Source: Pontibacillus litoralis JSM 072002 (lineage in GTDB: Bacteria > Bacillota > Bacilli > Bacillales > BH030062). Taken from it: a stretch of DNA of 64,000 bases. A program made the translations under genes and the position numbers. This document shows, in pieces, positions 34,605 to 44,813 of the stretch (positions within the stretch are counted from its first letter, which is position 1; each line of letters begins with the position of its first letter). The stretch lies in assembly GCF_000775615.1 (NCBI RefSeq), contig NZ_AVPG01000003.1, forward strand, positions 1 through 64,000, written 5' to 3'. The notes under the pieces are model-generated. The model saw nothing but the letters and a program-made list of their open reading frames with translations, was not told the origin of the DNA and did no database searches.

Positions 34605-35574
34605 GGTACAACATCTAAAGAAATATTTCCCTATTTATGGGGGCATTTTAAAGCGACAAACTGGGGAAGTAAAAGCTGTCGATGATGTAACGTTCTCCGT
34701 TTATAAAGGGGAAACCCTCGGTTTAGTAGGAGAAAGTGGCTGCGGTAAATCTACCACAGGACGCGTTTTGCTACAGCTTATTGAACAAACAGATGGAGAA
34801 ATTTTATTTGAAAATACATCCATCACATCGATTTCAAAAAAAGAGATGAAGCAACGACGCAAAGAAATGCAGCTCATCTTTCAAGACCCATACGCTTCAT
34901 TGAATCCACGACATACCGTTGAGAAAATTTTAGAAGAACCGCTAATTGTACACGGCGTGCAAAATAAAGCACAACGAAAAAAAATGGTCCAAGACATGCT
35001 GACAGTCGTTGGTTTGGATTCGTATCACGCCAAGAGATACCCCCACCAGTTTAGCGGTGGACAACGACAACGAATCGGTATTGCACGCGCCTTGATGACC
35101 CATCCTAAGCTCATTATTGCTGATGAACCGGTATCTGCACTAGACGTTTCCATTCAAGCTCAAGTACTAAACCTACTTAAAGATTTACAGAAATCCTTTG
35201 ACTTAACGTACATTTTTATTGCCCATGATTTAGGCGTCGTTCGCCATATTAGTGATCGCGTAGGAGTTATGTATTTAGGCAGGTTAGTTGAACTAGCACC
35301 TAGTACTACTTTATACGAAGAGCCGCTCCATCCGTACACCCAATCATTACTTGCATCTGTACCTATTCCCGACCCGACGATTCCAGCACAAGATGAAAAC
35401 ATTTTATCAGGAGAAATGCCTAGTCCTTCTAATCCACCACAAGGGTGTGCCTTTCATACCCGCTGTCCATCTTGTATGGATATTTGCACGTCATCACGAC
35501 CTACATACCAAGAAGTGAAACCAGATCATTATGTTGCTTGCCATTTATATAACGAAAGGGAAGCGCATGCTTGA
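34585..35574 (+). CDS. dppF: Oligo/dipeptide ABC transporter ATPase (DppF/OppF)
   Basis: 329 aa from the ATG at 34585, with GGAAGGAG ten bases before; the frame is open upstream inside dppD only by chance. Walker [10 protein letters not shown], signature FSGGQRQRI, Walker B LIIADEPVSALD, and the C-terminal GCAFHTRCPSCMDIC. Second ATPase of the heterodimer; translation likely coupled to dppD by the 20-base overlap. Confidence 0.92.
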   Translation: MKQPLLEVQHLKKYFPIYGGILKRQTGEVKAVDDVTFSVYKGETLGLVGESGCGKSTTGRVLLQLIEQTDGEILFENTSITSISKKEMKQRRKEMQLIFQDPYASLNPRHTVEKILEEPLIVHGVQNKAQRKKMVQDMLTVVGLDSYHAKRYPHQFSGGQRQRIGIARALMTHPKLIIADEPVSALDVSIQAQVLNLLKDLQKSFDLTYIFIAHDLGVVRHISDRVGVMYLGRLVELAPSTTLYEEPLHPYTQSLLASVPIPDPTIPAQDENILSGEMPSPSNPPQGCAFHTRCPSCMDICTSSRPTYQEVKPDHYVACHLYNEREAHA

Positions 35575-35602
35575 TAAATTATATTTTTGAGGGGGATTAT
35601 TT

Positions 35603-37252
35603 ATGTTAAAACGATTTAACCTGTTTGCTATGTTTTTCGTTTTTCTCCTTGCTTTAGCCTTAGTTGGCTGTAGTAATAACGGAGAAGAAGAAACATCCAC
35701 AGATGAAACAGAAGAACAAACAGAAGAAAAGGATACGCAAGTAAGTCAAGACAGTTCATCATCAAAAGATACGCTCATTTATGCTCGAGGCGGTGACTCT
35801 ACCGCATTAGATCCCATTACAACAACTGAAGGTGAAACGTTCCGCGTAACGGAGAACATCTTTGAAACGCTATTAAACTATAAAGAAGATAGCACCGAAA
35901 TTACACCAGGCCTTGCGAAAGAGTGGGAAGTATCTGAAGATGGATTGACGTACACATTCATGCTTGAAGAAGGTGTTAAATTCCACGATGGCACAGATTT
36001 TAACGCAGAAGCGGTTGTATTTAACTTCGAGCGTTGGATGAATGGAGATGCCGAACAGTTTCCCTATTACACCATGTTTGGTGGCTATAAAGGAGAAGAA
36101 GGACATGTTATTAAAGAGGTTAAAGCTGCTGATGAGTACACGGTGACATTTACACTAAATCGTCCGCAAGCTCCTTTCTTAAAAAATATCGCCATGACAC
36201 CTTTTGGCATGGCTAGTCCAGCAGCAGTCAAAGAGCATGGTGATAAGTTCACAGAAAATCCAGTAGGAACTGGTCCTTTTAAATTTAAAGAATGGAAACG
36301 TAACGAACGTATTGTGTTAGAGAAGAATGAAGAGTACCGACTAGAAGGATTGCCTAAATTAAACGAAGTCATCTATACGGTCATTCCAGAAAACTCCGCT
36401 CGATTAAATGCACTCATGACTGGGGAAGTTGATTTAATTGATGGAGTGAATCCATCTGACGTGCAACGAATAGAAGAAGATCCGAACCTTCAATTATTAG
36501 AACGTCCTTCCATGAATATTGGTTACTTAAGCTTTACTGTGAACCGTGACACACCGATGGCAGATAAAAAGGTACGTCAAGCTTTAAGTCATGCCGTCCC
36601 TAAGCAGGAAATTATAGACGCTTTCTATGGCGGATTAGCTGAACCAGCAAAAACGGTTATGCCTCCAAGTATTGAAGGATACAACGATGACATTGAAGAT
36701 TATAAGTATGATATAGAAAAGGCAAAGCAACTATTAGCTGAAGCAGGTTATGAAGATGGATTTGAGTTTGACTTATGGTATATGCCCGTACCACGTCCAT
36801 ATATCCCAGAAGGTCAAAAGATTGCCGAAGTCATCCAGCAAAGCTTTGCAGAAATTGGGGTAACAGCCAATTTACAGACAGCAGACTGGGCAACTTATTT
36901 GGAGAAAGCAAGAACTGGAGACTTTGATGCTTTCTTACTTGGCTGGACTGGTGATAATGGAGACCCTGATAATTTCATTTACACACTGCTTGATAAAGAT
37001 AGCATTGGCAGTAACAACTACTCGTATTATGCCAACGATAAGCTTCACGATATATTAATTGAAGCACAAACGATTACCGAACAAGAAAAACGAAATGAAT
37101 TATATAAAGAAGCACAAGAAATAATTCACGAGGATGCTCCTTGGATACCACTCGTTCATTCTACACCAGTTGTAGCTGCTAAAAAAGAAATATCTGGATA
37201 TATCCCTCACCCTACTGGGTCGGAAGCTGTAACGAACGTAGAGTTCAAGTAG
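35603..37252 (+). CDS. dppE: Peptide ABC transporter substrate-binding lipoprotein
   Basis: 549 aa. Lipoprotein signal ending in the lipobox LVGC (C23), then a Glu/Thr/Ser-rich linker (24-60) and an SBP_bac_5 domain: LIYARGGDSTALDP, LAKEWEVSEDGLTYTF, GTGPFKFKEW, GEVDLIDG. Anchored on the outer face of the membrane, it binds di- or oligopeptides, or possibly nickel or glutathione-like ligands as family members vary. It lies between the ATPase and permease genes of the operon. Confidence 0.92.
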   Translation: MLKRFNLFAMFFVFLLALALVGCSNNGEEETSTDETEEQTEEKDTQVSQDSSSSKDTLIYARGGDSTALDPITTTEGETFRVTENIFETLLNYKEDSTEITPGLAKEWEVSEDGLTYTFMLEEGVKFHDGTDFNAEAVVFNFERWMNGDAEQFPYYTMFGGYKGEEGHVIKEVKAADEYTVTFTLNRPQAPFLKNIAMTPFGMASPAAVKEHGDKFTENPVGTGPFKFKEWKRNERIVLEKNEEYRLEGLPKLNEVIYTVIPENSARLNALMTGEVDLIDGVNPSDVQRIEEDPNLQLLERPSMNIGYLSFTVNRDTPMADKKVRQALSHAVPKQEIIDAFYGGLAEPAKTVMPPSIEGYNDDIEDYKYDIEKAKQLLAEAGYEDGFEFDLWYMPVPRPYIPEGQKIAEVIQQSFAEIGVTANLQTADWATYLEKARTGDFDAFLLGWTGDNGDPDNFIYTLLDKDSIGSNNYSYYANDKLHDILIEAQTITEQEKRNELYKEAQEIIHEDAPWIPLVHSTPVVAAKKEISGYIPHPTGSEAVTNVEFK

Positions 37253-37260
37253 TCACAATT

Positions 37261-37294
37261 AGGGGCTGTCTTGCTAAAGGGCAGTCCCTTTCCT
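37261..37294 (+). terminator. Intercistronic hairpin between dppE and dppB
   Basis: AGGGGCTG (37261-37268) and CAGTCCCT (37282-37289) pair over 8 bp (one G-T), followed by TTCCTT. Weak terminator or mRNA-stabilising hairpin, often found behind binding-protein genes, which need more product than the permeases. Confidence 0.55.
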
Positions 37295-37314
37295 TATAGA
37301 AAGAGGTGTGAAGA

Positions 37315-38319
37315 ATGCTTTCTTATGCGATACGAAGAACTTTCATGCTTATTCCTGTTCTAATAGGTATGAGTATACTCGTTTTTTCGATTATTTATCT
37401 GATTCCTGGTAATCCTGCTCAAGTAATTCTCGGACAACGAGCTACCGCCGAGTCTATTGCAGAGGTAGAACAACAATTAGGACTTGATCAACCATGGTAT
37501 ATTCAATACTTCGATTATGTTGGTAGTCTTTTGCAAGGAGACCTTGGCACATCCATTAAAACGAAGTCTGCAATTAGTAGTGAAATTTTCCCTTACTTAA
37601 TGGCAACAGTTGAACTGACGGTTGTCGCTATGATTATTGCCATCGTCGTTGGAGTAAATGCTGGTATTATTAGCGCCTGGCTTCATAACTCTTGGTTTGA
37701 CTACGTAGCAATGATTTTCGCACTAATTGGCGTATCGATGCCCATTTTCTGGCTTGGACTCATGGAACAATATATATTCTCCGTACAATTAGACTGGTTA
37801 CCTTCTACCGGACGCTATGACGCTTCTACGGTCATTGAACCAGTAACACATTTATACGTCATTGATACGTTCATTCAAGGTGATTTCGCCCATTTTTGGG
37901 ATATTGTCAAGCACTTAATACTACCTAGCATTGCTTTAGCAACCATTCCAATGGCAATTATTGCTCGTATTACTAGGTCATCTATGCTTGAAGTGATGAA
38001 TTCCAATTATATTCGGACAGCTAGAGCGAAAGGACTTAGCAACTTTTGGGTTGTGTACAAACATTCCTTGAAGAATTCCGTCATTCCTGTATTAACTATA
38101 ATCGGCTTACAAACCGGTTTATTACTTGGAGGAGCCATTTTAACCGAAACAATTTTCGGCTGGCCTGGTATTGGTAGATACTTGTACGATGCCATTAATT
38201 ACCGCGATTATCCTGTAATCCAGTCTGGCATTCTATTAATTGCTACTATTTTCGTTTTCATTAATCTTATCGTTGATTTACTGTATGCAGCCATAGATCC
38301 TCGCATTAAATACCATTAA
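37315..38319 (+). CDS. dppB: Peptide ABC transporter permease (DppB/OppB)
   Basis: 334 aa; GAAAGAGGTG precedes the ATG. Six membrane segments; N-terminal RRTFMLIPVLIGMSILVFSIIYLIPGNPA and the EAA loop TARAKGLSNFWVVYKHSLKNS that docks the ATPase are typical. GWPGIGRYLYDAI near the end is also conserved. Confidence 0.93.
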   Translation: MLSYAIRRTFMLIPVLIGMSILVFSIIYLIPGNPAQVILGQRATAESIAEVEQQLGLDQPWYIQYFDYVGSLLQGDLGTSIKTKSAISSEIFPYLMATVELTVVAMIIAIVVGVNAGIISAWLHNSWFDYVAMIFALIGVSMPIFWLGLMEQYIFSVQLDWLPSTGRYDASTVIEPVTHLYVIDTFIQGDFAHFWDIVKHLILPSIALATIPMAIIARITRSSMLEVMNSNYIRTARAKGLSNFWVVYKHSLKNSVIPVLTIIGLQTGLLLGGAILTETIFGWPGIGRYLYDAINYRDYPVIQSGILLIATIFVFINLIVDLLYAAIDPRIKYH

Positions 38320-38338
38320 CGAAAGGAGTGATGAAGCT

Positions 38339-39238
38339 ATGACAACGCCTGCAGCATCACCACAACCTCATAGTTTGGAAATGCAATCAGAAATCGTTAC
38401 CTCTCCATGGAAAGATGCTTGGAGAAGTTTCACGAAAAATAAAGTCGCTATTGTTGGCTTATGTATCGTCATATTCTTTATACTGATGGCTATTTTCGCA
38501 CCTTGGCTGATGCCATATGATTATAATAAAACGAGCTTAACTGAACGGTTACAAGCTCCTTCCTCTCAACATTGGTTAGGTACAGATGATTTCGGTCGTG
38601 ATATTCTGTCTCGCATTATTTACGGAGCTAGAATTTCCTTATGGGTCGGTTTCATTTGTGTATCAGGGTCCATTGTTGTAGGTTGCACACTAGGCGTTTT
38701 AGCTGGCTATTATGGCAAGTGGGTGGACATCATTATCTCTCGTCTATTCGATATATTACTAGCTTTTCCTAGCATTCTATTAGCCATTGCTATTGTGGCT
38801 ATTCTTGGTCCTGACTTAACGAATGCACTTATTGCCATTGCCGTTATTAACGTACCTAACTTTGGAAGACTCATTCGATCAAAAGTGTTAAGTGTGAAAG
38901 AAGAGGAATACATTACATCAGCAAAGTCGATTGGAATGAGTGATGCTCGTATTCTATTTCGCCACATATTACCCAACAGCATGACACCCGTTATTGTTCA
39001 AGGTACTCTTGCTGTTGCGACAGCGATTATAGAAGTCGCTGCCTTAAGCTTTCTCGGTTTAGGCGCGCAATCCCCTGATGTTGATTGGGGCAAGATGTTG
39101 GCAGATTCGAAGCAATACCTTGTACAAGCTCCATGGACGATGATTTTCCCAGGGCTAGCCATTATGTTGACCGTGTTAGGGTTTAACTTAATGGGAGATG
39201 GTTTACGTGACGCACTAGATCCTAACATGAAAAACTAA
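38339..39238 (+). CDS. dppC: Peptide ABC transporter permease (DppC/OppC)
   Basis: 299 aa. N-terminal OppC_N segment (WKDAWRSFTKNKVAIVGL), LGTDDFGRDILSRIIYGARISL, and the EAA loop ITSAKSIGMSDARILFRHILPN. Six membrane segments. Last gene of the operon, 19 bases after dppB and followed by a strong terminator. Confidence 0.93.
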   Translation: MTTPAASPQPHSLEMQSEIVTSPWKDAWRSFTKNKVAIVGLCIVIFFILMAIFAPWLMPYDYNKTSLTERLQAPSSQHWLGTDDFGRDILSRIIYGARISLWVGFICVSGSIVVGCTLGVLAGYYGKWVDIIISRLFDILLAFPSILLAIAIVAILGPDLTNALIAIAVINVPNFGRLIRSKVLSVKEEEYITSAKSIGMSDARILFRHILPNSMTPVIVQGTLAVATAIIEVAALSFLGLGAQSPDVDWGKMLADSKQYLVQAPWTMIFPGLAIMLTVLGFNLMGDGLRDALDPNMKN

Positions 39239-39283
39239 AAAAGCAAGAGGCTAGAATGGTAACAATTCCGCCTCTTGCTTTCT
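39238..39283. terminator. Terminator of the peptide-transport operon
   Basis: AAGCAAGAGGC and GCCTCTTGCTT, perfect 11-bp stem, T-rich on the plus strand; shared with the converging small gene. Confidence 0.88.
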
Positions 39284-39284
39284 A

Positions 39285-39614
39285 CTATTTCACTCTTTTC
39301 ATGGGGACATGATTGTCTTCTACCTGCTGGGAACGCCCGCGGCAAAACTCATATACATACTCAATATCAATTCTAGAACATTGCCCATTTGCAGAACAAA
39401 GTAAAAAATCGCCATCCTTATTGACGATATAATCCCCACTCCCCACAAAGCTTCTGTTTCTTAATTCAACTAAACATTGCGGAGCTGCTAGTTTCATCTC
39501 CTTCCGAAATTGTCGTAAAAATACTTCTGTGTTTACTTCTTTATTCATTTTAGCTTTAGAGATAGCTTTTAGTAATGATAAATCCGATTCAAGAAGGTTT
39601 GAGGATATAGCCAT
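39285..39614 (-). CDS. Hypothetical cysteine-containing protein
   Basis: 109 aa from the ATG at 39614, placed behind GGAGGTG; the five codons upstream lack a start signal. No known domain is recognised. It has an N-terminal helical part (SLLKAISKAKMNKEVNTEVFLRQFRKEM), then a probable beta part with four cysteines, C47, C73, C79 and about C91 (LLCSANGQCSRIDIEYVYEFC), and a basic tail. It is soluble. The CSANGQC pair could bind metal. It is a single gene downstream of the trp operon, convergent with dppC. Confidence 0.6.
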   Translation of the reverse strand: MAISSNLLESDLSLLKAISKAKMNKEVNTEVFLRQFRKEMKLAAPQCLVELRNRSFVGSGDYIVNKDGDFLLCSANGQCSRIDIEYVYEFCRGRSQQVEDNHVPMKRVK

Positions 39615-39797
39615 GCAAAACACCTCCATTCTTTCTATTTATTTGATATACCCTAGTATTTGTTTAATTAAACATCTTTATTCTACCATATTTTTCAGAA
39701 AATTCATACCTTTCAGTGGTCTTTTTTCTATTTCAGCCACTTCTTCCTATTTAATAAGCAATCTGGCACGCTTTGTTTACACGCCAGATTGCTTATT

Positions 39798-40388
39798 TCA
39801 TGTTGTAGACGCTTTTTCTTGTAGATAATACTTTACAAAGTTATGAATAATCCTTTTTCCATGCTCCGTTAAAATGGACTCGGGGTGAAATTGAACACCT
39901 TCTATTTGCTTTGTTACATGTCTTACTCCCATTATCTCTCCACAATCGGTTGTTGCAGTAATCGTTAAACACGCTGGCAGTGATGACTCCGTTGCAATTA
40001 ATGAATGATAACGCCCAACCGTTAACGGATTAGGTAAATTGGAGTAAATCGTCCCCCCATCATGATCGATTTGTGATGTTTTTCCATGGTACAACGATTG
40101 AACACGAGAAATGGATCCTCCAAAGGCTTGAACAATTGCCTGATGTCCAAGGCATACACCAAGAATAGGTATAACACCAGCAAATTTCCTTACAACATCT
40201 AGACAAATTCCTGCTTCATTCGGCGTGCATGGACCTGGTGAAAGAACAATGATGTTTGGTTGTAGTTGTTCTATTTCAGCAATTGTCACTTCATCGTTTC
40301 TTCTGACGTTCAGCTCATGTTGGATTTCTCCTAAATATTGAACAAGGTTATAAGAAAAAGAATCATAATTGTCAATAACTAAAATCAT
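39798..40388 (-). CDS. trpG: Anthranilate/aminodeoxychorismate synthase glutamine amidotransferase
   Basis: 196 aa. Class I glutaminase: nucleophile C79 in GVCLGHQ, catalytic His/Glu in VQFHPES (about 168-174), oxyanion SPGPCTPNEAG. It supplies ammonia to TrpE; in many Bacillus it also serves p-aminobenzoate synthesis as PabA. In B. subtilis the single copy is in the folate operon; here it is the last gene of the trp operon, 13 bases after trpA. Confidence 0.92.
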   Translation of the reverse strand: MILVIDNYDSFSYNLVQYLGEIQHELNVRRNDEVTIAEIEQLQPNIIVLSPGPCTPNEAGICLDVVRKFAGVIPILGVCLGHQAIVQAFGGSISRVQSLYHGKTSQIDHDGGTIYSNLPNPLTVGRYHSLIATESSLPACLTITATTDCGEIMGVRHVTKQIEGVQFHPESILTEHGKRIIHNFVKYYLQEKASTT

Positions 40389-40401
40389 TTGCTCACCTCA
40401 A

Positions 40402-41214
40402 CTATGCTTGAACTAACTGCATGATTTCTCTCTTTATTTGTTGCAATGCCATTTCTCTCGTTTCCTCTTGCACTAGCTGTTGTCGCTTCTCTTCTATTAT
40501 ATTAATCATTTTACTACCGATAATGACCCCATCAGCATGCTCAAATATGGACTTTACCTGTTCATTAGTAGAAATACCGAAGCCAACTGCTACCGGTACA
40601 TGGCTATGTCGTTTTACTTGAGCTAGAAAGGCAACAATATCTGGATTTAACACAGTCCTTTCCCCTGTAACTCCTAAAGAAGAAACACAATACAAAAAAC
40701 CACTCGCTTGCTTTACAATAGTTTGAACACGTTGCGCTGAATTCGGTGCTACGAGAGAAATAAGTGGAATCCCGTATTGTTCAGCTAAACCGCTAATAGC
40801 ATCCCTTTGTTCAAGAGGAATATCCGGCACTAATAAAGCGTCGATTTCATGGGCTTGTAACTGCTCCATAAGCCGCTCTATCCCATATTGAAGCACTGGA
40901 TTATAATACGTAAACAGGACAATCGGGATTTCAACACCTTTCTTTCTCATGTTTGGAACTAATTCCATCGCCCGTTGAATGTTCATTCCTTGAGCAAGTG
41001 CGCGTGAGGCTGCTCGTTGTATCGTTGGACCATCAGCAAGCGGGTCTGAATAAGGAACACCTAATTCAATGACATCTGCTCCGCTTTGCTGTAAAGTATA
41101 AGCCAGTTCAATCGTTAGTTCTGGAGTTGGATCACCGCTCATCATGAACGGAATAAACAATTTCTCCATTTTCGTTAATCGTTGTGTAAATGCGGAGGAA
41201 TTTGCTAGCTTCAT
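40402..41214 (-). CDS. trpA: Tryptophan synthase alpha chain
   Basis: 270 aa. Catalytic glutamate in [15 protein letters not shown] (about 46-60) and aspartate in [10 protein letters not shown]; phosphate-binding GFGIST and DGVIIGSKM. It cleaves indole-3-glycerol phosphate to indole and G3P. Start overlaps the trpB stop by four bases (ATGA). Confidence 0.95.
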   Translation of the reverse strand: MKLANSSAFTQRLTKMEKLFIPFMMSGDPTPELTIELAYTLQQSGADVIELGVPYSDPLADGPTIQRAASRALAQGMNIQRAMELVPNMRKKGVEIPIVLFTYYNPVLQYGIERLMEQLQAHEIDALLVPDIPLEQRDAISGLAEQYGIPLISLVAPNSAQRVQTIVKQASGFLYCVSSLGVTGERTVLNPDIVAFLAQVKRHSHVPVAVGFGISTNEQVKSIFEHADGVIIGSKMINIIEEKRQQLVQEETREMALQQIKREIMQLVQA

Positions 41215-42401
41215 GCTCCCAACTCCCCTTTAAAATAATTCATAATTGTATGCATATCTTTATCACCACGTCCTGATACATTTATGACGATACTTTGGTG
41301 TTGCTCAAGCTGATTTGCTTCTTTTAGCGCTTGAGCAATAGCATGAGCGCTTTCGACTGCTGGAATGATTCCCTCTGTTTGCGACAACGTTTTAATCGCT
41401 TGTAACGCTTCGTCATCGGTAACTGCTTCGTATCGCACCCCTTTTGTCTTATGAAGGTAAGCGTGCTCAGGTCCTACACCTGGATAATCTAAGCCCGCTG
41501 AAATCGAATATGGCTCAACGATTTGCCCATATTCATCTTGAAGTAAGTACGTCATCGAACCGTGAATAACTCCAGGAGTGCCTTTCGTTAATGTAGCCGC
41601 GTGATGTGAGGAATGCACACCTTTACCTGCTGCTTCCACACCAACAAGTTCTACCTCTTTATTTAAAAATGGATAAAATATGCCCATCGCATTGCTTCCC
41701 CCACCAACACAAGCATAGATTCGATCTGGGATTTCCCCACCTAGCTGTGCCATAGTTTCATCACCAATAATGCGCTGAAAATCTCGCACCATCTTCGGAT
41801 ATGGATGAGGACCAACGACAGACCCAATTAAATAATATTCGTCATCACAATGCGCTACCCAATGTCTAATTGCTTCATTGGTTGCATCTTTTAGCGTTTT
41901 GCTTCCAGAAGATACAGCAATCACTTCTGCACCAAGTAGCTTCATTCTAAAAACATTTAATTGCTGACGTTCGATATCCTTCTCTCCCATAAATACTTTG
42001 CACTTAAGACCGAGTTTAGCAGCTACCGTTGCGGCCGCTACACCGTGTTGACCTGCACCTGTTTCTGCTATAATTTTCGTCTTACCCATACGCTTCGCTA
42101 ACAATGCTTGCCCAATTGCGTTATTCAATTTATGTGCGCCAGTATGGTTTAAATCTTCTCGTTTCAAATAAATGCTCGGACCTCCAATAGCATGCGTTAA
42201 TTGGCTAGCAAACGTTAAAGGAGTAGGTCTACCACTATACGTTTTTAACTCTTGATGAAACGTTTCTATAAACCCATCATCCTTCATTGCTTTCTGAAGA
42301 GCGGCTTCTATTTCTAATAATGGTACTATTAATGTTTCTGGTACGAACTTCCCACCAAAATCGCCAAATCTCCCGTTCACATCAGGAAAAGTTACAGACA
42401 T
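41211..42401 (-). CDS. trpB: Tryptophan synthase beta chain
   Basis: 396 aa. PLP lysine in [15 protein letters not shown] (about residue 90), the [11 protein letters not shown] loop and [10 protein letters not shown]. It joins indole and serine to make tryptophan in a complex with TrpA. Overlaps trpF by 20 bases. Confidence 0.95.
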   Translation of the reverse strand: MSVTFPDVNGRFGDFGGKFVPETLIVPLLEIEAALQKAMKDDGFIETFHQELKTYSGRPTPLTFASQLTHAIGGPSIYLKREDLNHTGAHKLNNAIGQALLAKRMGKTKIIAETGAGQHGVAAATVAAKLGLKCKVFMGEKDIERQQLNVFRMKLLGAEVIAVSSGSKTLKDATNEAIRHWVAHCDDEYYLIGSVVGPHPYPKMVRDFQRIIGDETMAQLGGEIPDRIYACVGGGSNAMGIFYPFLNKEVELVGVEAAGKGVHSSHHAATLTKGTPGVIHGSMTYLLQDEYGQIVEPYSISAGLDYPGVGPEHAYLHKTKGVRYEAVTDDEALQAIKTLSQTEGIIPAVESAHAIAQALKEANQLEQHQSIVINVSGRGDKDMHTIMNYFKGELGA

Positions 42402-43038
42402 GATTGTTTCCCCCTACTATTTTATTTAATTTCTCGTAATCTTTTTTCCCATCTGTTTCTGTCCCACTAGCCACATCAATACCATCTGGTTGGTAACCTT
42501 TCACCTCTGCTACGTTGTCTGCATTAATGCCTCCAGCGATAAAACACGGAACACCTTGCCTCCTAGCTTCTTCTAAATAAAACGGGATCGCCTGCCAGTC
42601 AAAACGCTGGCCTGTTCCGCCCCAAGATTGTTCCTCCTTTGTATCCACTACATACGCATCCACAATGCCTTCATATAAGCGCATGTGTGTAAGCGATTCT
42701 TCTTCATGATGAATGGCTTTCCATATTGGTATCGATAAACGTTCTTTAACATGTAATATTTCTGCAACCGTTTCATGACCGTGAAGCTGAATAATGTGTA
42801 ACGGCACAGTTCTACATACATGTTCTAACTGTTCTATTGTCGGATGAACAAATACACCAACGACACGTTGATCCGCTAACAGGGGTATATGTTGAAGCCA
42901 TTGCGCTACTTGTTCTGAAGATACGTTTCGTTTACTTGGAGCGAACACAAACCCAATATAGGATGCATCAGATTGACTTGTCAGCCGTACGTCATGTAAC
43001 GACCTGTTGCCACACACCTTCACTTTAGGTACTTGCAT
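42382..43038 (-). CDS. trpF: Phosphoribosylanthranilate isomerase
   Basis: 218 aa from the ATG at 43038 (GGGGAGTG upstream); an upstream in-frame start at 43065 lies inside trpC. Catalytic Cys in KVCGNRS (about residue 8) and Asp in AYVVDTK; phosphate-binding GGINADNV and GIDVASGTE. Third step from chorismate-derived anthranilate. Begins two bases before the trpC stop ends. Confidence 0.93.
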   Translation of the reverse strand: MQVPKVKVCGNRSLHDVRLTSQSDASYIGFVFAPSKRNVSSEQVAQWLQHIPLLADQRVVGVFVHPTIEQLEHVCRTVPLHIIQLHGHETVAEILHVKERLSIPIWKAIHHEEESLTHMRLYEGIVDAYVVDTKEEQSWGGTGQRFDWQAIPFYLEEARRQGVPCFIAGGINADNVAEVKGYQPDGIDVASGTETDGKKDYEKLNKIVGGNNHVCNFS

Positions 43039-43039
43039 G

Positions 43040-43795
43040 TTAATCACTCCCCATAATCGTTTCAATGTGTTTGACCGGATGAACAGTTCGCATCAGCGCT
43101 TCGCCAATTAATACCGCATGTGCCCCTGAAGCTTGCACCTGCTGAACATCTTCTTTCGTTGCTATTCCACTTTCACTTACTACAATCGAGCCATTAGGAA
43201 TAGAAGGAGCTATAGACGCTGTTTGCAATATGCTTGTTGTAAACGTTGTTAAGTCGCGATTATTAATACCAATAATCGCTGGTTGAAACAGGGCGAGAAC
43301 ATTCTCTAATGTCGCTCGACTGTGTACTTCTACTAACACCTCTAAACCAGTAGAGCGTGCCGCCTCATATAAATAATGCAGCTTATGTGCCTCCATCGCT
43401 TCACCAATTAATAAAATGGCATCCGCTCCAATACGCTTACTTTCTTCTACTTGCCGCTCATCTACAATGAAATCTTTCCGTAATACAGGAAGAGAAGTAG
43501 CACGTTTAATCGCTGTTAAGAAAGCATTGTCCCCTTGAAAAAAACGTCTGTCCGTTAATACAGAAATCGCACTTGCACCCGCTTTTTCATACAACAACGC
43601 CGTTTCTACTGGGCGGAAGTTAGATTGAATCATCCCTTTAGACGGGGAGGCCTTCTTCACTTCCGCTATTAACCCAAGTGGGTACATACTATTGCATAGC
43701 GCCTTACTGAATGAGTAATGCTCTACTCGTTCGGGAGCTGGTAGCTGTAACTGCTTCACCTCTTCACGCTTATGTTCTAAAATGGCATTAAGCAT
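43040..43795 (-). CDS. trpC: Indole-3-glycerol-phosphate synthase
   Basis: 251 aa from the ATG at 43795 behind AAGGAAGCAGG; the longer frame is inside trpD. Blocks: AEVKKASPSKG with catalytic lysine, VLRKDFIVDE, LVEVHSRATLE, IIGINNRDLTTF, VSESGI. It decarboxylates and cyclises CdRP to indole-3-glycerol phosphate. Overlaps trpD by eight bases. Confidence 0.94.
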   Translation of the reverse strand: MLNAILEHKREEVKQLQLPAPERVEHYSFSKALCNSMYPLGLIAEVKKASPSKGMIQSNFRPVETALLYEKAGASAISVLTDRRFFQGDNAFLTAIKRATSLPVLRKDFIVDERQVEESKRIGADAILLIGEAMEAHKLHYLYEAARSTGLEVLVEVHSRATLENVLALFQPAIIGINNRDLTTFTTSILQTASIAPSIPNGSIVVSESGIATKEDVQQVQASGAHAVLIGEALMRTVHPVKHIETIMGSD

Positions 43796-44813
43796 AGCAA
43801 CGACCTGCTTCCTTGCCACGTAAATGCTCGTAATAATGTGCGACGGTTCCATTTCGTAAAGCCTGCTTCACAACGGCCACTCCTTCTTTCATCGTAGAAA
43901 CTTGATCCGCTGTATATAAGGCTGCACCAGCATTAATGACAACGATATTATGTGCACTTTCATTGCCCTTTCCACGAAAAATCGCTGCCATTAACTGAGC
44001 ACTTTGTTCACTATTCTCTACTTGAATGTCACGAAGCGTACCTATTGGCAATCCAACCTCTTCTGGATGGAGTTCATATCGTTTGATTTCACCATGTTTC
44101 AATTCCACAATATTGGTACTTCCTGTTATCGAGCATTCATCAAGTCCATTTTCTCCTGTTACAATTAGTACACGTTTTGAACCTAAGGCTCGTAGCGTCT
44201 CGGCCATTTTTTTAGCTAAAGATGTATCCCACACCCCAATCATTTGATGCCGTGAATTAGCGGGGTTTGCCAATGGTCCTAACACATTAAACACTGTTCG
44301 AAAACCTAATGCTTGTCGAGCCGGAATAACGTGTCGAACAGCTTGGTGATACAAAGGCGCATACAAAAACGTCATCCCTTTTTGCTGGAGCATATGTGCA
44401 GCTTGCTCTGGTGTCGTATCAATAGGAATCCCTAACCTTTCTAGCACATCTGCACTTCCGCTTGATGAAGAAACTTTTCGATTGCCGTGTTTGGCTACTT
44501 TGACTTGCAAAGAAGCTAAGACGATAGCCACTGTTGTCGAGATATTAAACGTTGATAGACCATCTCCACCTGTGCCACACGTATCCAGAAGCACATTCTC
44601 ATCATGCTGAATGGTTCGCATATGGCGACGCAAGCCTTTCGTAAAACCAATCAGTTCCTCAACTGATTCTCCGCGCATACGCAATATAGATAACAAACTT
44701 GTGATTTGCGTGGAATCCACCTGCCCTCGCATAACGTCGTCCATGACAAGGAAGGCCTCTTGTTCAGACAACGTTTTTCCCTCAATTAATTCCGCTAGGA
44801 TACCTTTAAGCAT
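43788..44813 (-). CDS. trpD: Anthranilate phosphoribosyltransferase
   Basis: 341 aa from the ATG at 44813 (GAGGTG eight bases upstream); the longer frame is inside trpE. Key blocks: DTCGTGGDGLSTFNIST (PRPP binding, about 78-94), KHGNRKVSSSSGSADVLE, and LGPLANPA. Transfers phosphoribose to anthranilate. Overlaps trpE by eight bases. Confidence 0.95.
   Translation of the reverse strand: MLKGILAELIEGKTLSEQEAFLVMDDVMRGQVDSTQITSLLSILRMRGESVEELIGFTKGLRRHMRTIQHDENVLLDTCGTGGDGLSTFNISTTVAIVLASLQVKVAKHGNRKVSSSSGSADVLERLGIPIDTTPEQAAHMLQQKGMTFLYAPLYHQAVRHVIPARQALGFRTVFNVLGPLANPANSRHQMIGVWDTSLAKKMAETLRALGSKRVLIVTGENGLDECSITGSTNIVELKHGEIKRYELHPEEVGLPIGTLRDIQVENSEQSAQLMAAIFRGKGNESAHNIVVINAGAALYTADQVSTMKEGVAVVKQALRNGTVAHYYEHLRGKEAGRCYA

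Noticed and set aside
39759-39793. Terminator of the trp operon (11-bp inverted repeat AGCAATCTGGC)
   Set aside because: The stem is good, but no T-run follows on the minus strand (TTATTAAATAGG), so I do not call it a terminator; it may still protect the mRNA 3' end.
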